Below are positions 42,805 through 50,974 of a stretch of DNA of 64,000 nt, piece after piece. Numbering within the stretch: the stretch's first letter is position 1; every line of letters starts with the position of its first letter. The position numbers and the translations under genes are program-made. Below the pieces are notes generated by a model that was not told the origin of the DNA, did not search any database, and saw nothing but the letters and a program-made list of their open reading frames with translations. This stretch comes from JAICKN01 sp036489565 (GTDB lineage Bacteria > Acidobacteriota > Terriglobia > Terriglobales > Acidobacteriaceae), in NCBI GenBank assembly GCA_036489565.1, contig DASXFN010000020.1, positions 1-64,000 on the forward strand. The letters run 5' to 3'.

Positions 42805-44310
42805 TTATTGAATAGTCACCGGAATCTGCACCGAAGCATCCGGCGCCGGCGGGTTCGCGGCGCTGGTGTTGGTTTCGGAATAGGCATTTACCGTAATCTG
42901 GTAGGTTCCGGGCGCAGTTCCCGCGCTGCTTCCTCCTCCTCCTCCGCTTCCCCCGCCGTTGGCTGCCGCACCGGCTCCGCCGCAGCCCACCAATAAAATT
43001 ATTCCCAGAGTGCAAACGGAAATTACCGAGCGTTTCCAACGTTTTGTTGGTCCCGACGGGAATACAGTCCCGAATATTCCGAGCAGCAGAAAAGAAGCCA
43101 AACTGGAGATCAGGCCTCCACTTGCGTCAGACTTCCGTTTCATGAATGCGGAAGCGAAATTTTGCGGGTTGGTGGTCGTGGTCAATATGACCGTCGCCGT
43201 TGCCGTGGAGCTGGCGATGAAATTGACGGTGTACTTGCTGAGCGGATCTGCGGTGGCAATCGCGCAACTGGCTTTGGGAGCGTTGGTGGAGCAGTCCAAA
43301 TAAACTCTGCCATCAGCGGCCACGCCGCTAAGGTTTACCGTGGTTGTGTTTCCACTGGTCGCGCCCGCCTTCACTGTGATCGCGTTCGGCGTTCCTAAAT
43401 TTGGCGGCGCAGCGGCGGAAGCCTGATAGTAGCGAACGTAATCCACCAACATAGGCGCGGGACTCGGTGTGTTGCTGTCGGGAGGTCCCGGCCAGCTTCC
43501 CGTGCCTCCTACCGCCAGGTTCAGAAGCAAATAGAAGGGATGATTGAAGTCCCACGACTGGCTGGCAGAAATGTCGTTGGCTGTGCGCACCTCAAAAACG
43601 TTGGCAGGGTCATCCACATAAAACTGCACCATGTAAGGCGACCAGATCCCGCCGTAGATGTGGAATGAGGTCACGTCGCTGTGAGTAAAAGTAAAGATTC
43701 CACTCAAACCATTTCCCGCGCAGTAGCAATCTCCGAACGCTTTTCCGCCGTGAAGAGTGGAACTGATTTTCGTGGGGCCCAAGTTCCCCGGCGGCGAGGG
43801 AACGTTCTCCATGAAATCAATTTCACCAGAACTCGGCCAGCCCACGCTGGAGATGTTGGTTCCTAATGCCCAGAACGCCGGCCAAAGGCCAGCTCCCGCG
43901 GGCAGCTTCATATTGGCTTCGATTCTTCCATAGGTAAATGACTGCTTTCCGCTGGTGATCATGCGGGTGGACGTCCAGCTATTGCTTTCGGCTGCGGTGC
44001 CGGAGCCCACGCGAATGGCCTGAATCACGAGATGACCCTTGCCGTCCATGAAGACATTTGAATGATTCGTGCATGGAGGGTGATTGCTGGGATATCCCGG
44101 AGGGCCGCAATAGAACTCAAGCTCGTTATTCACCTTGAGATTGCCGTATTCAAACCCCCAGTTGCTGCTGTCAGGGAAGGTATTGGCGGCGCCATTGAAT
44201 TCGTCGCTCCAGCGAAGGTTCCAGGTTTGCGCAGTTATCAGAGAAGGGGAAAATATTGTGCACAATATCAGCAGTAAAAGCTGCAAAATGCGGGGCGCGC
44301 GGAGATCCAT
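42805..44310 (-). CDS. GH16-family endoglucanase/laminarinase with anchored C-terminus
   Basis: 501 aa. Signal peptide MDLRAPRILQLLLLILCTIFSPSLITAQ, then the GH16 jelly roll (about residues 30-300) with WSDEFNG at the start and the catalytic EIDFME in SSGEIDFMENVPSPPG. Family GH16 cleaves beta-1,3/1,4-glucans or agar-type polymers; the exact substrate is not determinable. From about residue 310 an Ig-like region follows, then two hydrophobic spans with a lipobox-like GIILLVGCGG (about 420), a Gly-rich linker and a short domain GTYQITVNAYSETNTSAANPP. A polyglycine membrane-anchor tail like this is frequent in Acidobacteriota. GGGGG precedes the start. Confidence 0.88.
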   Translation of the reverse strand: MDLRAPRILQLLLLILCTIFSPSLITAQTWNLRWSDEFNGAANTFPDSSNWGFEYGNLKVNNELEFYCGPPGYPSNHPPCTNHSNVFMDGKGHLVIQAIRVGSGTAAESNSWTSTRMITSGKQSFTYGRIEANMKLPAGAGLWPAFWALGTNISSVGWPSSGEIDFMENVPSPPGNLGPTKISSTLHGGKAFGDCYCAGNGLSGIFTFTHSDVTSFHIYGGIWSPYMVQFYVDDPANVFEVRTANDISASQSWDFNHPFYLLLNLAVGGTGSWPGPPDSNTPSPAPMLVDYVRYYQASAAAPPNLGTPNAITVKAGATSGNTTTVNLSGVAADGRVYLDCSTNAPKASCAIATADPLSKYTVNFIASSTATATVILTTTTNPQNFASAFMKRKSDASGGLISSLASFLLLGIFGTVFPSGPTKRWKRSVISVCTLGIILLVGCGGAGAAANGGGSGGGGGSSAGTAPGTYQITVNAYSETNTSAANPPAPDASVQIPVTIQ

Positions 44311-44493
44311 AAAAAATATCCCCCTTTTTTACAGAATGTTAGCAGTTCAGTAAAGGCTTTGTGATATCAAAGCAGACGGCGCGAAGGCTTTGCTGCCTTG
44401 AGATTTTAAGCATCCAATGCACTAATGTGCCCCTATTCAGCCCGATTTTGTAGCATCCTATAAGAACCCGCTGTAGGCAAGGATTTCGCAGGG

Positions 44494-45069
44494 ATGACGG
44501 ATCGTCGGCGAGCGAATGGAAGCCCGTTGTTTTTGTCGGGAGTGCGAACGGCGCTCGTGATCACGCTCGTTTTGTTGCTCAAAGGGCCCGTGCCGCAGGC
44601 TGAGTTGCACTGGGAAACAGATCAACGCGAGCAACTGCACGTAAGGATCGTGGCCCTGGCGACATCGTTTCCGCGCTCCAGCGTTTTTACCACCGACGAA
44701 GTCTTCATCGCGGAAATGCAAATCAGCCATGATGAATCGAGGCTGGTGAAACTGGTCTATGCCTTTCTTCCTTATCAGCCCCGCCTTTCCGAATATGGGT
44801 TGGATTATTCCCTGGTCCACGAACTGGGCGCATTGCGCGACCCAAGCTGTGACGAAAGCCTACGGCAATTGATGACGGTGCGAAAAATGGATGGCAACGA
44901 AGTGACCGAACAGGCCGCAGATTTGAAGTATTCCGTGGATTCGCCCGTGCTTGACGTGAAACACGAACGAGGAATTCTTCACTGCTACCGCACCACGCCC
45001 GAGTTGTATGCGAAGGCGGTGCATGATCCGGTGCAGCGACCGCAATTCAGCCTGAAACTGCGGCGCTAA
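44494..45069 (+). CDS. Hypothetical membrane-anchored protein
   Basis: 191 aa. A short hydrophobic N-terminal segment (LSGVRTALVITLVLLLKGPVP, residues about 14-34) may be a signal anchor. The remainder is a hydrophilic mixed alpha/beta region with RLVKLVYAFLPYQPRLSEYGLDYSLVHELGALRDPSCDESLRQLM. It does not match a family known to me. The stop is 17 bp before the Fur-family stop (opposite strand). Confidence 0.55.
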   Translation: MTDRRRANGSPLFLSGVRTALVITLVLLLKGPVPQAELHWETDQREQLHVRIVALATSFPRSSVFTTDEVFIAEMQISHDESRLVKLVYAFLPYQPRLSEYGLDYSLVHELGALRDPSCDESLRQLMTVRKMDGNEVTEQAADLKYSVDSPVLDVKHERGILHCYRTTPELYAKAVHDPVQRPQFSLKLRR

Positions 45070-45085
45070 CAGCTATTGCTGAGAG

Positions 45086-45538
45086 TTATTGCTGAGCCCG
45101 GCAGGCAGTGCAGTACCCGCCAATTTCCAGCCGTGAAACCATAATTTTGAAGCGGCAATCTTTTTCCACCTGCTGCTTTAAATTTTCAAAAATATCGCTG
45201 ACAAATTCCATGATTTTCCCGCAACGCAGGCACGCCATATGGATGTGGTCGCGGTTCACCTTGCGCTCGTAGTAGTGGCCTTCGCCGTGGATGTGCATCA
45301 GGTCCAACTCGTCAATCAGTCCATTGCGCTTCAATAATTTAAGCGTGCGATACACGGTGCTGCGATCCACGGAGGGGTCGATCTTTTTGGCCTTGCGCAG
45401 AATTTGCGCGGCGTCGAGATGTTTGCTGGCGGTTTCCATGACCTGCAGAATGGCGCGTCGCTGCTGGGTCATGCGAATTCCGCGCTCGGAAAAATGCGCC
45501 TGCAGGCGGCCTGGGATTTCAGTCTGGGGAAGCGGCAT
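45086..45538 (-). CDS. Fur-family metalloregulator
   Basis: 150 aa from the ATG at 45538 (GAAGGAGAA just upstream). The longer frame to 45625 carries no family sequence and would cross the palindromic boxes. The winged helix (MTQQRRAILQVMETASKHLDAAQILRKAKKIDPSVDRSTVYRTLKLL) is followed by the dimerisation and metal part (HGEGHYYERKVNRDHIHMACLRCGKIMEF...CFTACR-like GGYCTACRAQQ) with structural Cys pairs CLRC and CTAC and a His cluster. Its iron specificity is inferred from the divergent TonB receptor and PiuC. Regulation is probably by the surrounding TTGCGA boxes, one of which overlaps its own promoter region. Confidence 0.88.
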   Translation of the reverse strand: MPLPQTEIPGRLQAHFSERGIRMTQQRRAILQVMETASKHLDAAQILRKAKKIDPSVDRSTVYRTLKLLKRNGLIDELDLMHIHGEGHYYERKVNRDHIHMACLRCGKIMEFVSDIFENLKQQVEKDCRFKIMVSRLEIGGYCTACRAQQ

Positions 45539-45557
45539 AATTTCTCCTTCGTGTACC

Positions 45558-45575
45558 GTTGCAACTGGTCGCAAA
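45558..45575. promoter_or_regulatory. Fur-family box 1 (variant)
   Basis: GTTGCAACTGGTCGCAAA, an inverted TTGCAA/TCGCAA with a 4-bp spacer, lies 20 bp upstream of the Fur-family start. The spacer is one base shorter than in the other four boxes, so its strength may differ. Confidence 0.5.
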
Positions 45576-45648
45576 TACGCTGCGACGATATTATTGGCGG
45601 CGCATTGACAGCAGCGCCCATTCACGCGAAACTAAGAATCGTTAGTTA

Positions 45649-45667
45649 GTTGCGAACGGGTCGCAAC
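45649..45667. promoter_or_regulatory. Fur-family box 2
   Basis: GTTGCGAACGGGTCGCAAC has perfectly inverted 7-bp arms (GTTGCGA / TCGCAAC) around five bases. Lies about 270 bp before the receptor start, between the divergent genes. Confidence 0.55.
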
Positions 45668-45721
45668 TCTTTCCTGAAACATCCCCGAGACAATTCTTCG
45701 GGTGTATTTTTGCATTACCAG

Positions 45722-45738
45722 ATGCGACTGGATTGCAA
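45722..45738. promoter_or_regulatory. Fur-family box 3
   Basis: ATGCGACTGGATTGCAA matches the TTGCGA-N5-TTGCAA form at one mismatch (A for the first T). It begins 33 bp before the start of box 4. Confidence 0.5.
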
Positions 45739-45754
45739 TAAGCTGCACGATTAG

Positions 45755-45771
45755 TTGCGACCGAATTGCAA
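45755..45771. promoter_or_regulatory. Fur-family box 4
   Basis: TTGCGACCGAATTGCAA fits the same pattern with five spacer bases; its centre is 33-34 bp from boxes 3 and 5, i.e. about three helical turns, which could allow binding along one DNA face. Confidence 0.55.
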
Positions 45772-45787
45772 ATAGGCTTGCCATCTA

Positions 45788-45806
45788 GTTGCGACCGGGT
45801 TGCAAC
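45788..45806. promoter_or_regulatory. Fur-family box 5
   Basis: GTTGCGACCGGGTTGCAAC, imperfect arms (one C/T difference), 130 bp before the receptor start and just upstream of an AT-rich segment (GAAAAGTTTAAATTAAAAT) that could hold the receptor promoter. Confidence 0.55.
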
Positions 45807-45935
45807 AATGAAAAGTTTAAATTAAAATCCGCGCTTTGTCTATTGGCGTTTCCGTTGAAAACGCTGTCCGGGCCGGGAAATTAGCCTGACGTTAACAAAC
45901 ACATTGAATACTGCTTGGGGAGAGAACATCAGGAA

Positions 45936-48473
45936 ATGAGTCAGTCAAGAATCAAGATCAAGACGAAGGCCAGGAATAAGAGCGGCAAGAACAACTGCAA
46001 ACCGCGCGGACCCATGTACTGGATGGCTGTCGGGACGCTCGCCGCTTATACCAGCTTCGGAAGCAAAGCGGTTACCAAGGCGTTCGCGCAGCAGGGGCGC
46101 CACGGCAACCCTAGCAGCGTCTCTTCGGGACAAGCCCAAAGCCTGACGGTACGCCGCTTTGATCTTGCGCCAGGTCCGCTCTCCACGGTCCTTGCTGGCT
46201 TCGAGAAATGTGCCCCGATTAAAGTCATCGTGCCGAATGACGCCATGAACGACCTCACTTCGCCGGGCGTAAGCGGCCTGTACACGCCTGAATCCGCGTT
46301 GCGAAAGCTTCTGAACGGAACCGGCATCAGCTATCACTTCACCGTTCCGGGAACGGCAATCCTGGAAATTGAGAAGGTGTCCGCGGTTGTGGAGGTGACC
46401 TCCACGACCTTGCAAGACACCCTGCCGAAATTGACCCAGCCCCTGATGGACACTCCGCAGTCCATTGATGTAGTGCCGCAGCATATTATTCAGGACCAGG
46501 GCGCAACCACCTTGCGCGACGCTCTGCGCAACGTCGCCGGCATCAGCCTGGCGGCAGGCGAAGGCGGCGCGCAGGGAGACAGCCTCACCATCCGCGGTTT
46601 CACTGCGCGTAACGATCTCTTTGTGGACGGCATGCGCGACTTTGGCAGCTATTACCGCGATCCTTTCGATACGCAGGAGGTTGCGGTTCTACAAGGGCCG
46701 TCATCGGTCACTTTTGGTCGAGGGTCCACGGGTGGGGTGGTGAACCAGGAAACCAAGACTCCCGGACTGGACAATTTTGTTACCGGTGATGTTGACTTCG
46801 GAACCGATAAAACCAAGCGCATTACCACGGACATTAACAAACCTCTGCCATCGCTGGGAACGGGCGCTGCCTTCCGCCTTAATCTCATGGGCCAGGATTC
46901 AGGAGTCGCAGGGCGCGACGTCGCCGAAAGCCGCCGCGTTGGAGTTGCGCCATCCCTGGCCTTTGGCTTGGGCACCCCCACGCGCTGGACACTCAGCTAT
47001 CTTCACCAGTGGGCGGACGACACGCCGGACTACGGCATTCCGTGGCTTTTCAATGGACCCGCGCCGGTTGAACGAAATAACTACTACGGCTTCGAGCACG
47101 GGAATTATTTAAAGACCAACGTACAAATCGGCACCGCCAAGTTCGAGCACGACTTCAGCCCCAGCGTGACCTTCCGCAACCAGGCGCGTTACGCGCACTA
47201 TAACCGCGACCTGCGCATCACCGAGGCACAAGTCACAGGAACATTTGACGGAGTTGCGCTGGGCACGTCCACGCCGCTCGACGACATCGTCGCCAACCGC
47301 CATGAAATCGCGGCTACCAGCCTGGAAACCTATCTTGACGATCAAGCGGATGTCAGCTTCCGCTTCCATACTGGTTTTCTGCGGCACAACCTGGTGACGG
47401 GCGTTGAAGCGGGAAGGGAAACTTCCGCGCCGGTGCGGCCTACCTATGTGACCTGCACGCCCACGCTTTTGACCAATTGCACTCCGTTCACCAGCCTGGC
47501 TGATCCAGACCCGAGCCAGCCCTTTCAGGGGACGATTTCCTCTACGTCGGTTACTCACGTGGATGCCCTGAGTGCCGGTGCCTATGTCTTGGATACGGTA
47601 AGGATCGGCGAGAAGTGGGAGGTGACCGGTGGCGCGCGAATTGACTGGTTCGATGCCCGCTTTAATCAATTCACTACGCCCGTTCCCGCTACGCCTCCGC
47701 CGGGCCCGCAACCTCCCTTTACACAGGTGGTCACAAAGCCGAGCTGGCGTGGAGCCTTGGTTTACAAACCAGCGCAGAATGGCAGCATTTATTTTGACTA
47801 CGGAACTTCATTCAATCCTTCCGCCGAATCGCTGTCGTTGAGTGCCAGCACGGCGCAGGTTGCGCCGGAGGCGAATCGCACCTTTGAGGTCGGCACCAAG
47901 TGGGATCTCTTTGCCCGCAGGTTTTCACTGCGGAGTTCTGTATTCACCACGCAGAAGACCAATGCTCGCGAAACCGATCCAACCAACTCGCTGTTGACTG
48001 TCCTCTCAGGAACGCAGCAAGTGAATGGGTTGGAAGTGCAGGCCTCCGGCCATTTGACCAGCCGTTGGGAGATCCTTTCGAGCTATGCCTATCTCGATAG
48101 CAAAGTGGTCAACTCACAATTCTTTCCGGCATCTGTGGGGGCGCAATTGGCCAATGTTCCACGAAACACATACAGCGTCTGGAGCAACTACGACCTGCCC
48201 TGGAGGCTGGGTGTGGGAGGCGGCGCTGACTTCGTGGACAGCCGCACGGCCAGTTCCACCGTGCCCTTCGATCCCGTTACCGGGTTGGTGAAGCAAGTGC
48301 CCGGCTACTGGGTGTTCAACGCGATGGTGAAGCGGCCTTTGACCGAGCGTCTGGAGTTGCACGCCAATATTTACAACCTGGCCGACAAGTACTACTACGA
48401 CCAGATTCATCCCGCGCACATTATTCCCGGCGCGGCGCGTTCGGCGCTTATTGGGCTGGACTACAAATTCTGA
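45936..48473 (+). CDS. TonB-dependent siderophore receptor with N-terminal STN domain
   Basis: 845 aa from the ATG at 45936. A basic start with a hydrophobic segment (MYWMAVGTLAAYTSFG) is followed by an STN domain (about residues 58-130: RFDLAPGPLSTVLAGFEKCAPIKVIV...), a plug (about 155-260 with LRDALRNVAGISLAAGEGG, LTIRGFTARNDLFVDGMRDFGSYYRDPFDTQEVAVLQGP) and a long outer membrane barrel ending DYKF with terminal Phe. The plug wording is like the catecholate (Fiu/CirA-type) receptors. It takes up ferri-siderophores with TonB energy. STN suggests transenvelope signalling, though no FecR-type partner is near. The Fur-family boxes sit in its promoter; the PiuC gene follows. Confidence 0.92.
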   Translation: MSQSRIKIKTKARNKSGKNNCKPRGPMYWMAVGTLAAYTSFGSKAVTKAFAQQGRHGNPSSVSSGQAQSLTVRRFDLAPGPLSTVLAGFEKCAPIKVIVPNDAMNDLTSPGVSGLYTPESALRKLLNGTGISYHFTVPGTAILEIEKVSAVVEVTSTTLQDTLPKLTQPLMDTPQSIDVVPQHIIQDQGATTLRDALRNVAGISLAAGEGGAQGDSLTIRGFTARNDLFVDGMRDFGSYYRDPFDTQEVAVLQGPSSVTFGRGSTGGVVNQETKTPGLDNFVTGDVDFGTDKTKRITTDINKPLPSLGTGAAFRLNLMGQDSGVAGRDVAESRRVGVAPSLAFGLGTPTRWTLSYLHQWADDTPDYGIPWLFNGPAPVERNNYYGFEHGNYLKTNVQIGTAKFEHDFSPSVTFRNQARYAHYNRDLRITEAQVTGTFDGVALGTSTPLDDIVANRHEIAATSLETYLDDQADVSFRFHTGFLRHNLVTGVEAGRETSAPVRPTYVTCTPTLLTNCTPFTSLADPDPSQPFQGTISSTSVTHVDALSAGAYVLDTVRIGEKWEVTGGARIDWFDARFNQFTTPVPATPPPGPQPPFTQVVTKPSWRGALVYKPAQNGSIYFDYGTSFNPSAESLSLSASTAQVAPEANRTFEVGTKWDLFARRFSLRSSVFTTQKTNARETDPTNSLLTVLSGTQQVNGLEVQASGHLTSRWEILSSYAYLDSKVVNSQFFPASVGAQLANVPRNTYSVWSNYDLPWRLGVGGGADFVDSRTASSTVPFDPVTGLVKQVPGYWVFNAMVKRPLTERLELHANIYNLADKYYYDQIHPAHIIPGAARSALIGLDYKF

Positions 48474-48494
48474 TTAAGAAGGGAAGCACAGCAA

Positions 48495-49178
48495 GTGTTA
48501 TTGCCTATACCGGATGTATTGACATCGGAACAAGTCGCGGACGCGCGGCAGCTCTTCGACAAAACGGATTGGGTGGACGGCCGCGTGACTGCCGGCCACC
48601 AGTCCGCCCGCACCAAAGACAACATGCAGCTTCCGGAGAGCAGCCCCGCCGCGAAGCAACTGGGGGAGATGATCCTGGGAGCATTGGGTCAGAATGCGCT
48701 GTTTATCTCCGCCGCGCTGCCCGCCCGCGTGTTTCCGCCGCTGTTTAACCGCTACCAGGGCGGGCAATCCTTCGGCACGCATGTGGACAATGCCATCCGG
48801 CAAGTCACCGGTACGGGCCATAGGATCCGCACCGATCTTTCCGCCACGCTGTTCTTTTCGCAGCCCGATGAATATGACGGCGGTGAACTGGTCGTCGAAG
48901 ATACCTATGGGCTGCATAACGTGAAGCTTCCCGCGGGGCATTTGATTCTTTATCCCGCGACTAGCCTGCATCACGTGACGCCTGTCACGCGCGGGGCGCG
49001 CATCTGTTCATTTTTCTGGATTCAGAGCATGGTGCGCGACGATGGCGAACGCACATTGCTGTTCGATCTCGATATGGCGATCCAGAAGTTGAACACAGAG
49101 CGAGGCAGCGAAAACCCCTCGGCGGTGCAGTTCACCGGCGTGTATCACAATCTTCTTCGCCGCTGGGTGGAGATATGA
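48495..49178 (+). CDS. piuC: Fe(II)/2-oxoglutarate-dependent dioxygenase, PiuC/YbiX type
   Basis: 227 aa from GTG 48495, 21 bp after the receptor stop, so one operon. The metal triad is visible as FGTHVDNA (HxD) and SLHHVTPVTRG (distal His and the Arg for 2-oxoglutarate). N-terminal ARTKDNMQLPESSPAAKQL is a family hallmark. PiuC/YbiX proteins are Fe(II)-dependent hydroxylases that regularly sit beside TonB siderophore receptors (ybiX beside fiu in E. coli) and are iron-starvation induced. The substrate is not known. Confidence 0.92.
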   Translation: MLLPIPDVLTSEQVADARQLFDKTDWVDGRVTAGHQSARTKDNMQLPESSPAAKQLGEMILGALGQNALFISAALPARVFPPLFNRYQGGQSFGTHVDNAIRQVTGTGHRIRTDLSATLFFSQPDEYDGGELVVEDTYGLHNVKLPAGHLILYPATSLHHVTPVTRGARICSFFWIQSMVRDDGERTLLFDLDMAIQKLNTERGSENPSAVQFTGVYHNLLRRWVEI

Positions 49179-49227
49179 TTTCTTTCCATTGCCCATTAAC
49201 AAAAATGGGGCATGATTTAAAAAACAT

Positions 49228-49374
49228 GTCATCCTGACGTTGAGCGAAGCGAAGACGGAGGGACCTTAAGACGGCCAGCCACTTCTTGCGCAATCGGCAG
49301 GGACATGATTCCCGATGGCAGCGCATATCATTTGATCCGACGTAAGGTCCCTCGCAAAAGCTGCTCGGGATGAC
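49228..49374. repeat. GTCATCC...GGATGAC-type intergenic repeat, copy 2
   Basis: A 147-bp element with ends GTCATCCTGACG and GCTCGGGATGAC. The shared GAGCGAAGCGAAG leader and the GGTCC-type inner sequence relate it to copies 3 and 4. It lies in the 465-bp region between piuC and the sigma factor gene, which otherwise holds only a putative promoter. Confidence 0.7.
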
Positions 49375-49531
49375 ATCATCTTCAGAATTAGAATTGCAAA
49401 GTGGATAATTTTCAGATGCAAAGTCGATGATGGTCCGTTTGCAAACAGATCCACTACCCTCAGTTCCCGCTCCTTGCCAACCCATTGATCAGATGGTTCC
49501 TCCTGCTACAATGCCAACTCTTACAAGCACA

Positions 49532-49562
49532 TTGAACTCCTGTGGATACAACAACGTATATA
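49532..49562 (+). promoter_or_regulatory. Possible promoter of the ECF sigma operon
   Basis: TTGAAC (49532-49537) and TATATA (49557-49562) resemble -35/-10 boxes at a long 19-bp spacing, 81 bp upstream of the sigma factor start. Weak; an ECF-type promoter recognised by the operon's own sigma may instead exist. Confidence 0.28.
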
Positions 49563-49643
49563 GTCTGTGATGTTAGGCCGGAAGGCATAAAATCAGTATT
49601 CCCGCCACGGCGCTAGAAATTTAAGAGTCCCGGAGAGTGCGGC

Positions 49644-50243
49644 GTGGAAGACGCCCAGGTTGTTGCCATCCTAGTTCGACGCTGCGTTGCCGGGGACGCT
49701 GCCGCCTGGGAAGAAATCGTACAGCGATACCATCGCCGGATTTACAACATCTGTTACCGCTTCTGCGGTTCCTCCGACGATGCTCAGGACCTTACCCAGG
49801 AAGTTTTCATAAAAATGTACCGCACCTTGAATTCCTACGACTCCACGCGTGGCGCCTTCATGACCTGGGTAACCACCGTAACGCGCAACCTGCTCGTGGA
49901 TAATTTCCGCAAGGGAAAGCACGACAGGCTTACCGATTCCATTGATACTGTCTCCTCGGAGCATGAAGACGCCATGCCCCTGAGCGACCAGATTGAGGAT
50001 CAGGGGCCGAAACCCGATGCCCGGGTGCAGAGCCGCGAAACTCGCGATACCGTGCATCTGGCGCTGCAAAAGCTCTCCCCGGAGCTCCGCGAGGCAGTGA
50101 TTTTAAGGGACTTACAGGACATGGATTACAGGGAAATTGCCACAACACTTAACGTTCCGGAGGGTACCGTGAAATCCAGGATCAACCGGGGACGCGTGGA
50201 ACTTGCACGCCTTCTCCAACGTACATATAGGCAGGTGATGTGA
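49644..50243 (+). CDS. ECF sigma factor
   Basis: 199 aa, GTG start 49644 with CGGAG upstream. Region 2 reads YNICYRFCGSSDDAQDLTQEVFIKMYRTLNSYD (about residues 31-63), region 4 LSPELREAVILRDLQDMDYREIATTLNVPEGTVKSRINRGR (about 150-190), with an extended hydrophilic linker between. Class is RpoE-like. It directs RNA polymerase to stress-type promoters and is held by the overlapping anti-sigma gene. The TGA of this gene and the ATG of the next share bases (TGATG), indicating coupled translation. Confidence 0.95.
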   Translation: MEDAQVVAILVRRCVAGDAAAWEEIVQRYHRRIYNICYRFCGSSDDAQDLTQEVFIKMYRTLNSYDSTRGAFMTWVTTVTRNLLVDNFRKGKHDRLTDSIDTVSSEHEDAMPLSDQIEDQGPKPDARVQSRETRDTVHLALQKLSPELREAVILRDLQDMDYREIATTLNVPEGTVKSRINRGRVELARLLQRTYRQVM

Positions 50244-50974
50244 TGCCAGGCGAAACCAACAAAGCGATACGGTGCAGCGAGTTCGAGACCCTGCTCAGTG
50301 ATGTAGTCGAGAATCGGGTCACGGGCAAAGCGCTGGAAATTTTCAACGCCCACGCCGCTTCATGCGCCACCTGCAAGCCGTTGCTTGCGGAAGCGCAAGA
50401 AGGGCACCGTTGGTTAAAATCACTGGCGGAGGCGGAACCTCCGGGGAACCTGGTGCGCAATATTTTGGCGGCCACCTCTGGCGTGCAGCCATCCCGCGCA
50501 GCCGCACGCAGGCCGCAAGCGTCATGGTTGGAATGGGTGCAGGCCTCCGTTGTGGCTCCGGCCATGGCGATTGTGAAGCAGCCGAGGTTCGCAATGTCAT
50601 TCGGCATGGCATTCTTCTCCCTCTCCGTAGGGTTGAATGTTGCCGGAGTAAAAGTAAGCGACGTGCGGCACGTGGACCTTCGGCCAAGCGCCGTGCGGCA
50701 TACTTACTATGAGACGTCAGGCAAAATCTCCAAATATTACGAGAATTTGCGCTTCGTTTATGAGATGGAATCGAGGCTGCGCGAGTTGAAACGCGTCACG
50801 CGACCTGAACCGCAAGCACCTGAACAACAGAAAGACCGGAAGAACAACACCAGTGGACAACCCGATCAAAAACAAGAACGCAACTACAGTCAGCAGGGAG
50901 ATCAGCCTATTCTGGCATCCTTTCCGCAGGCTATTCCTGTAGTGCCGGTGACCACATGCAGGAGGTTTGTATGA
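50243..50974 (+). CDS. Zinc-binding anti-sigma factor
   Basis: 243 aa from the ATG at 50243. The zinc anti-sigma (ZAS) motif is seen as C11, H37-x3-C41-x2-C44 (FNAHAASCATC). A membrane segment follows at about residues 115-135 (FAMSFGMAFFSLSVGLNVAGV), then a hydrophilic C-terminal periplasmic tail with a coiled-coil-like stretch (KYYENLRFVYEMESRLRELKR) and Gln-rich ending. It would sequester the ECF sigma until a signal releases it. The downstream gene starts at ATG 50971, overlapping its stop (ATGA). Confidence 0.85.
   Translation: MPGETNKAIRCSEFETLLSDVVENRVTGKALEIFNAHAASCATCKPLLAEAQEGHRWLKSLAEAEPPGNLVRNILAATSGVQPSRAAARRPQASWLEWVQASVVAPAMAIVKQPRFAMSFGMAFFSLSVGLNVAGVKVSDVRHVDLRPSAVRHTYYETSGKISKYYENLRFVYEMESRLRELKRVTRPEPQAPEQQKDRKNNTSGQPDQKQERNYSQQGDQPILASFPQAIPVVPVTTCRRFV

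Noticed and set aside
45539..45625. 29-residue N-terminal extension of the Fur-family protein
   Set aside because: It would place a Cys-rich, non-Fur segment in front and cross operator box 1; the ATG at 45538 has a strong Shine-Dalgarno.
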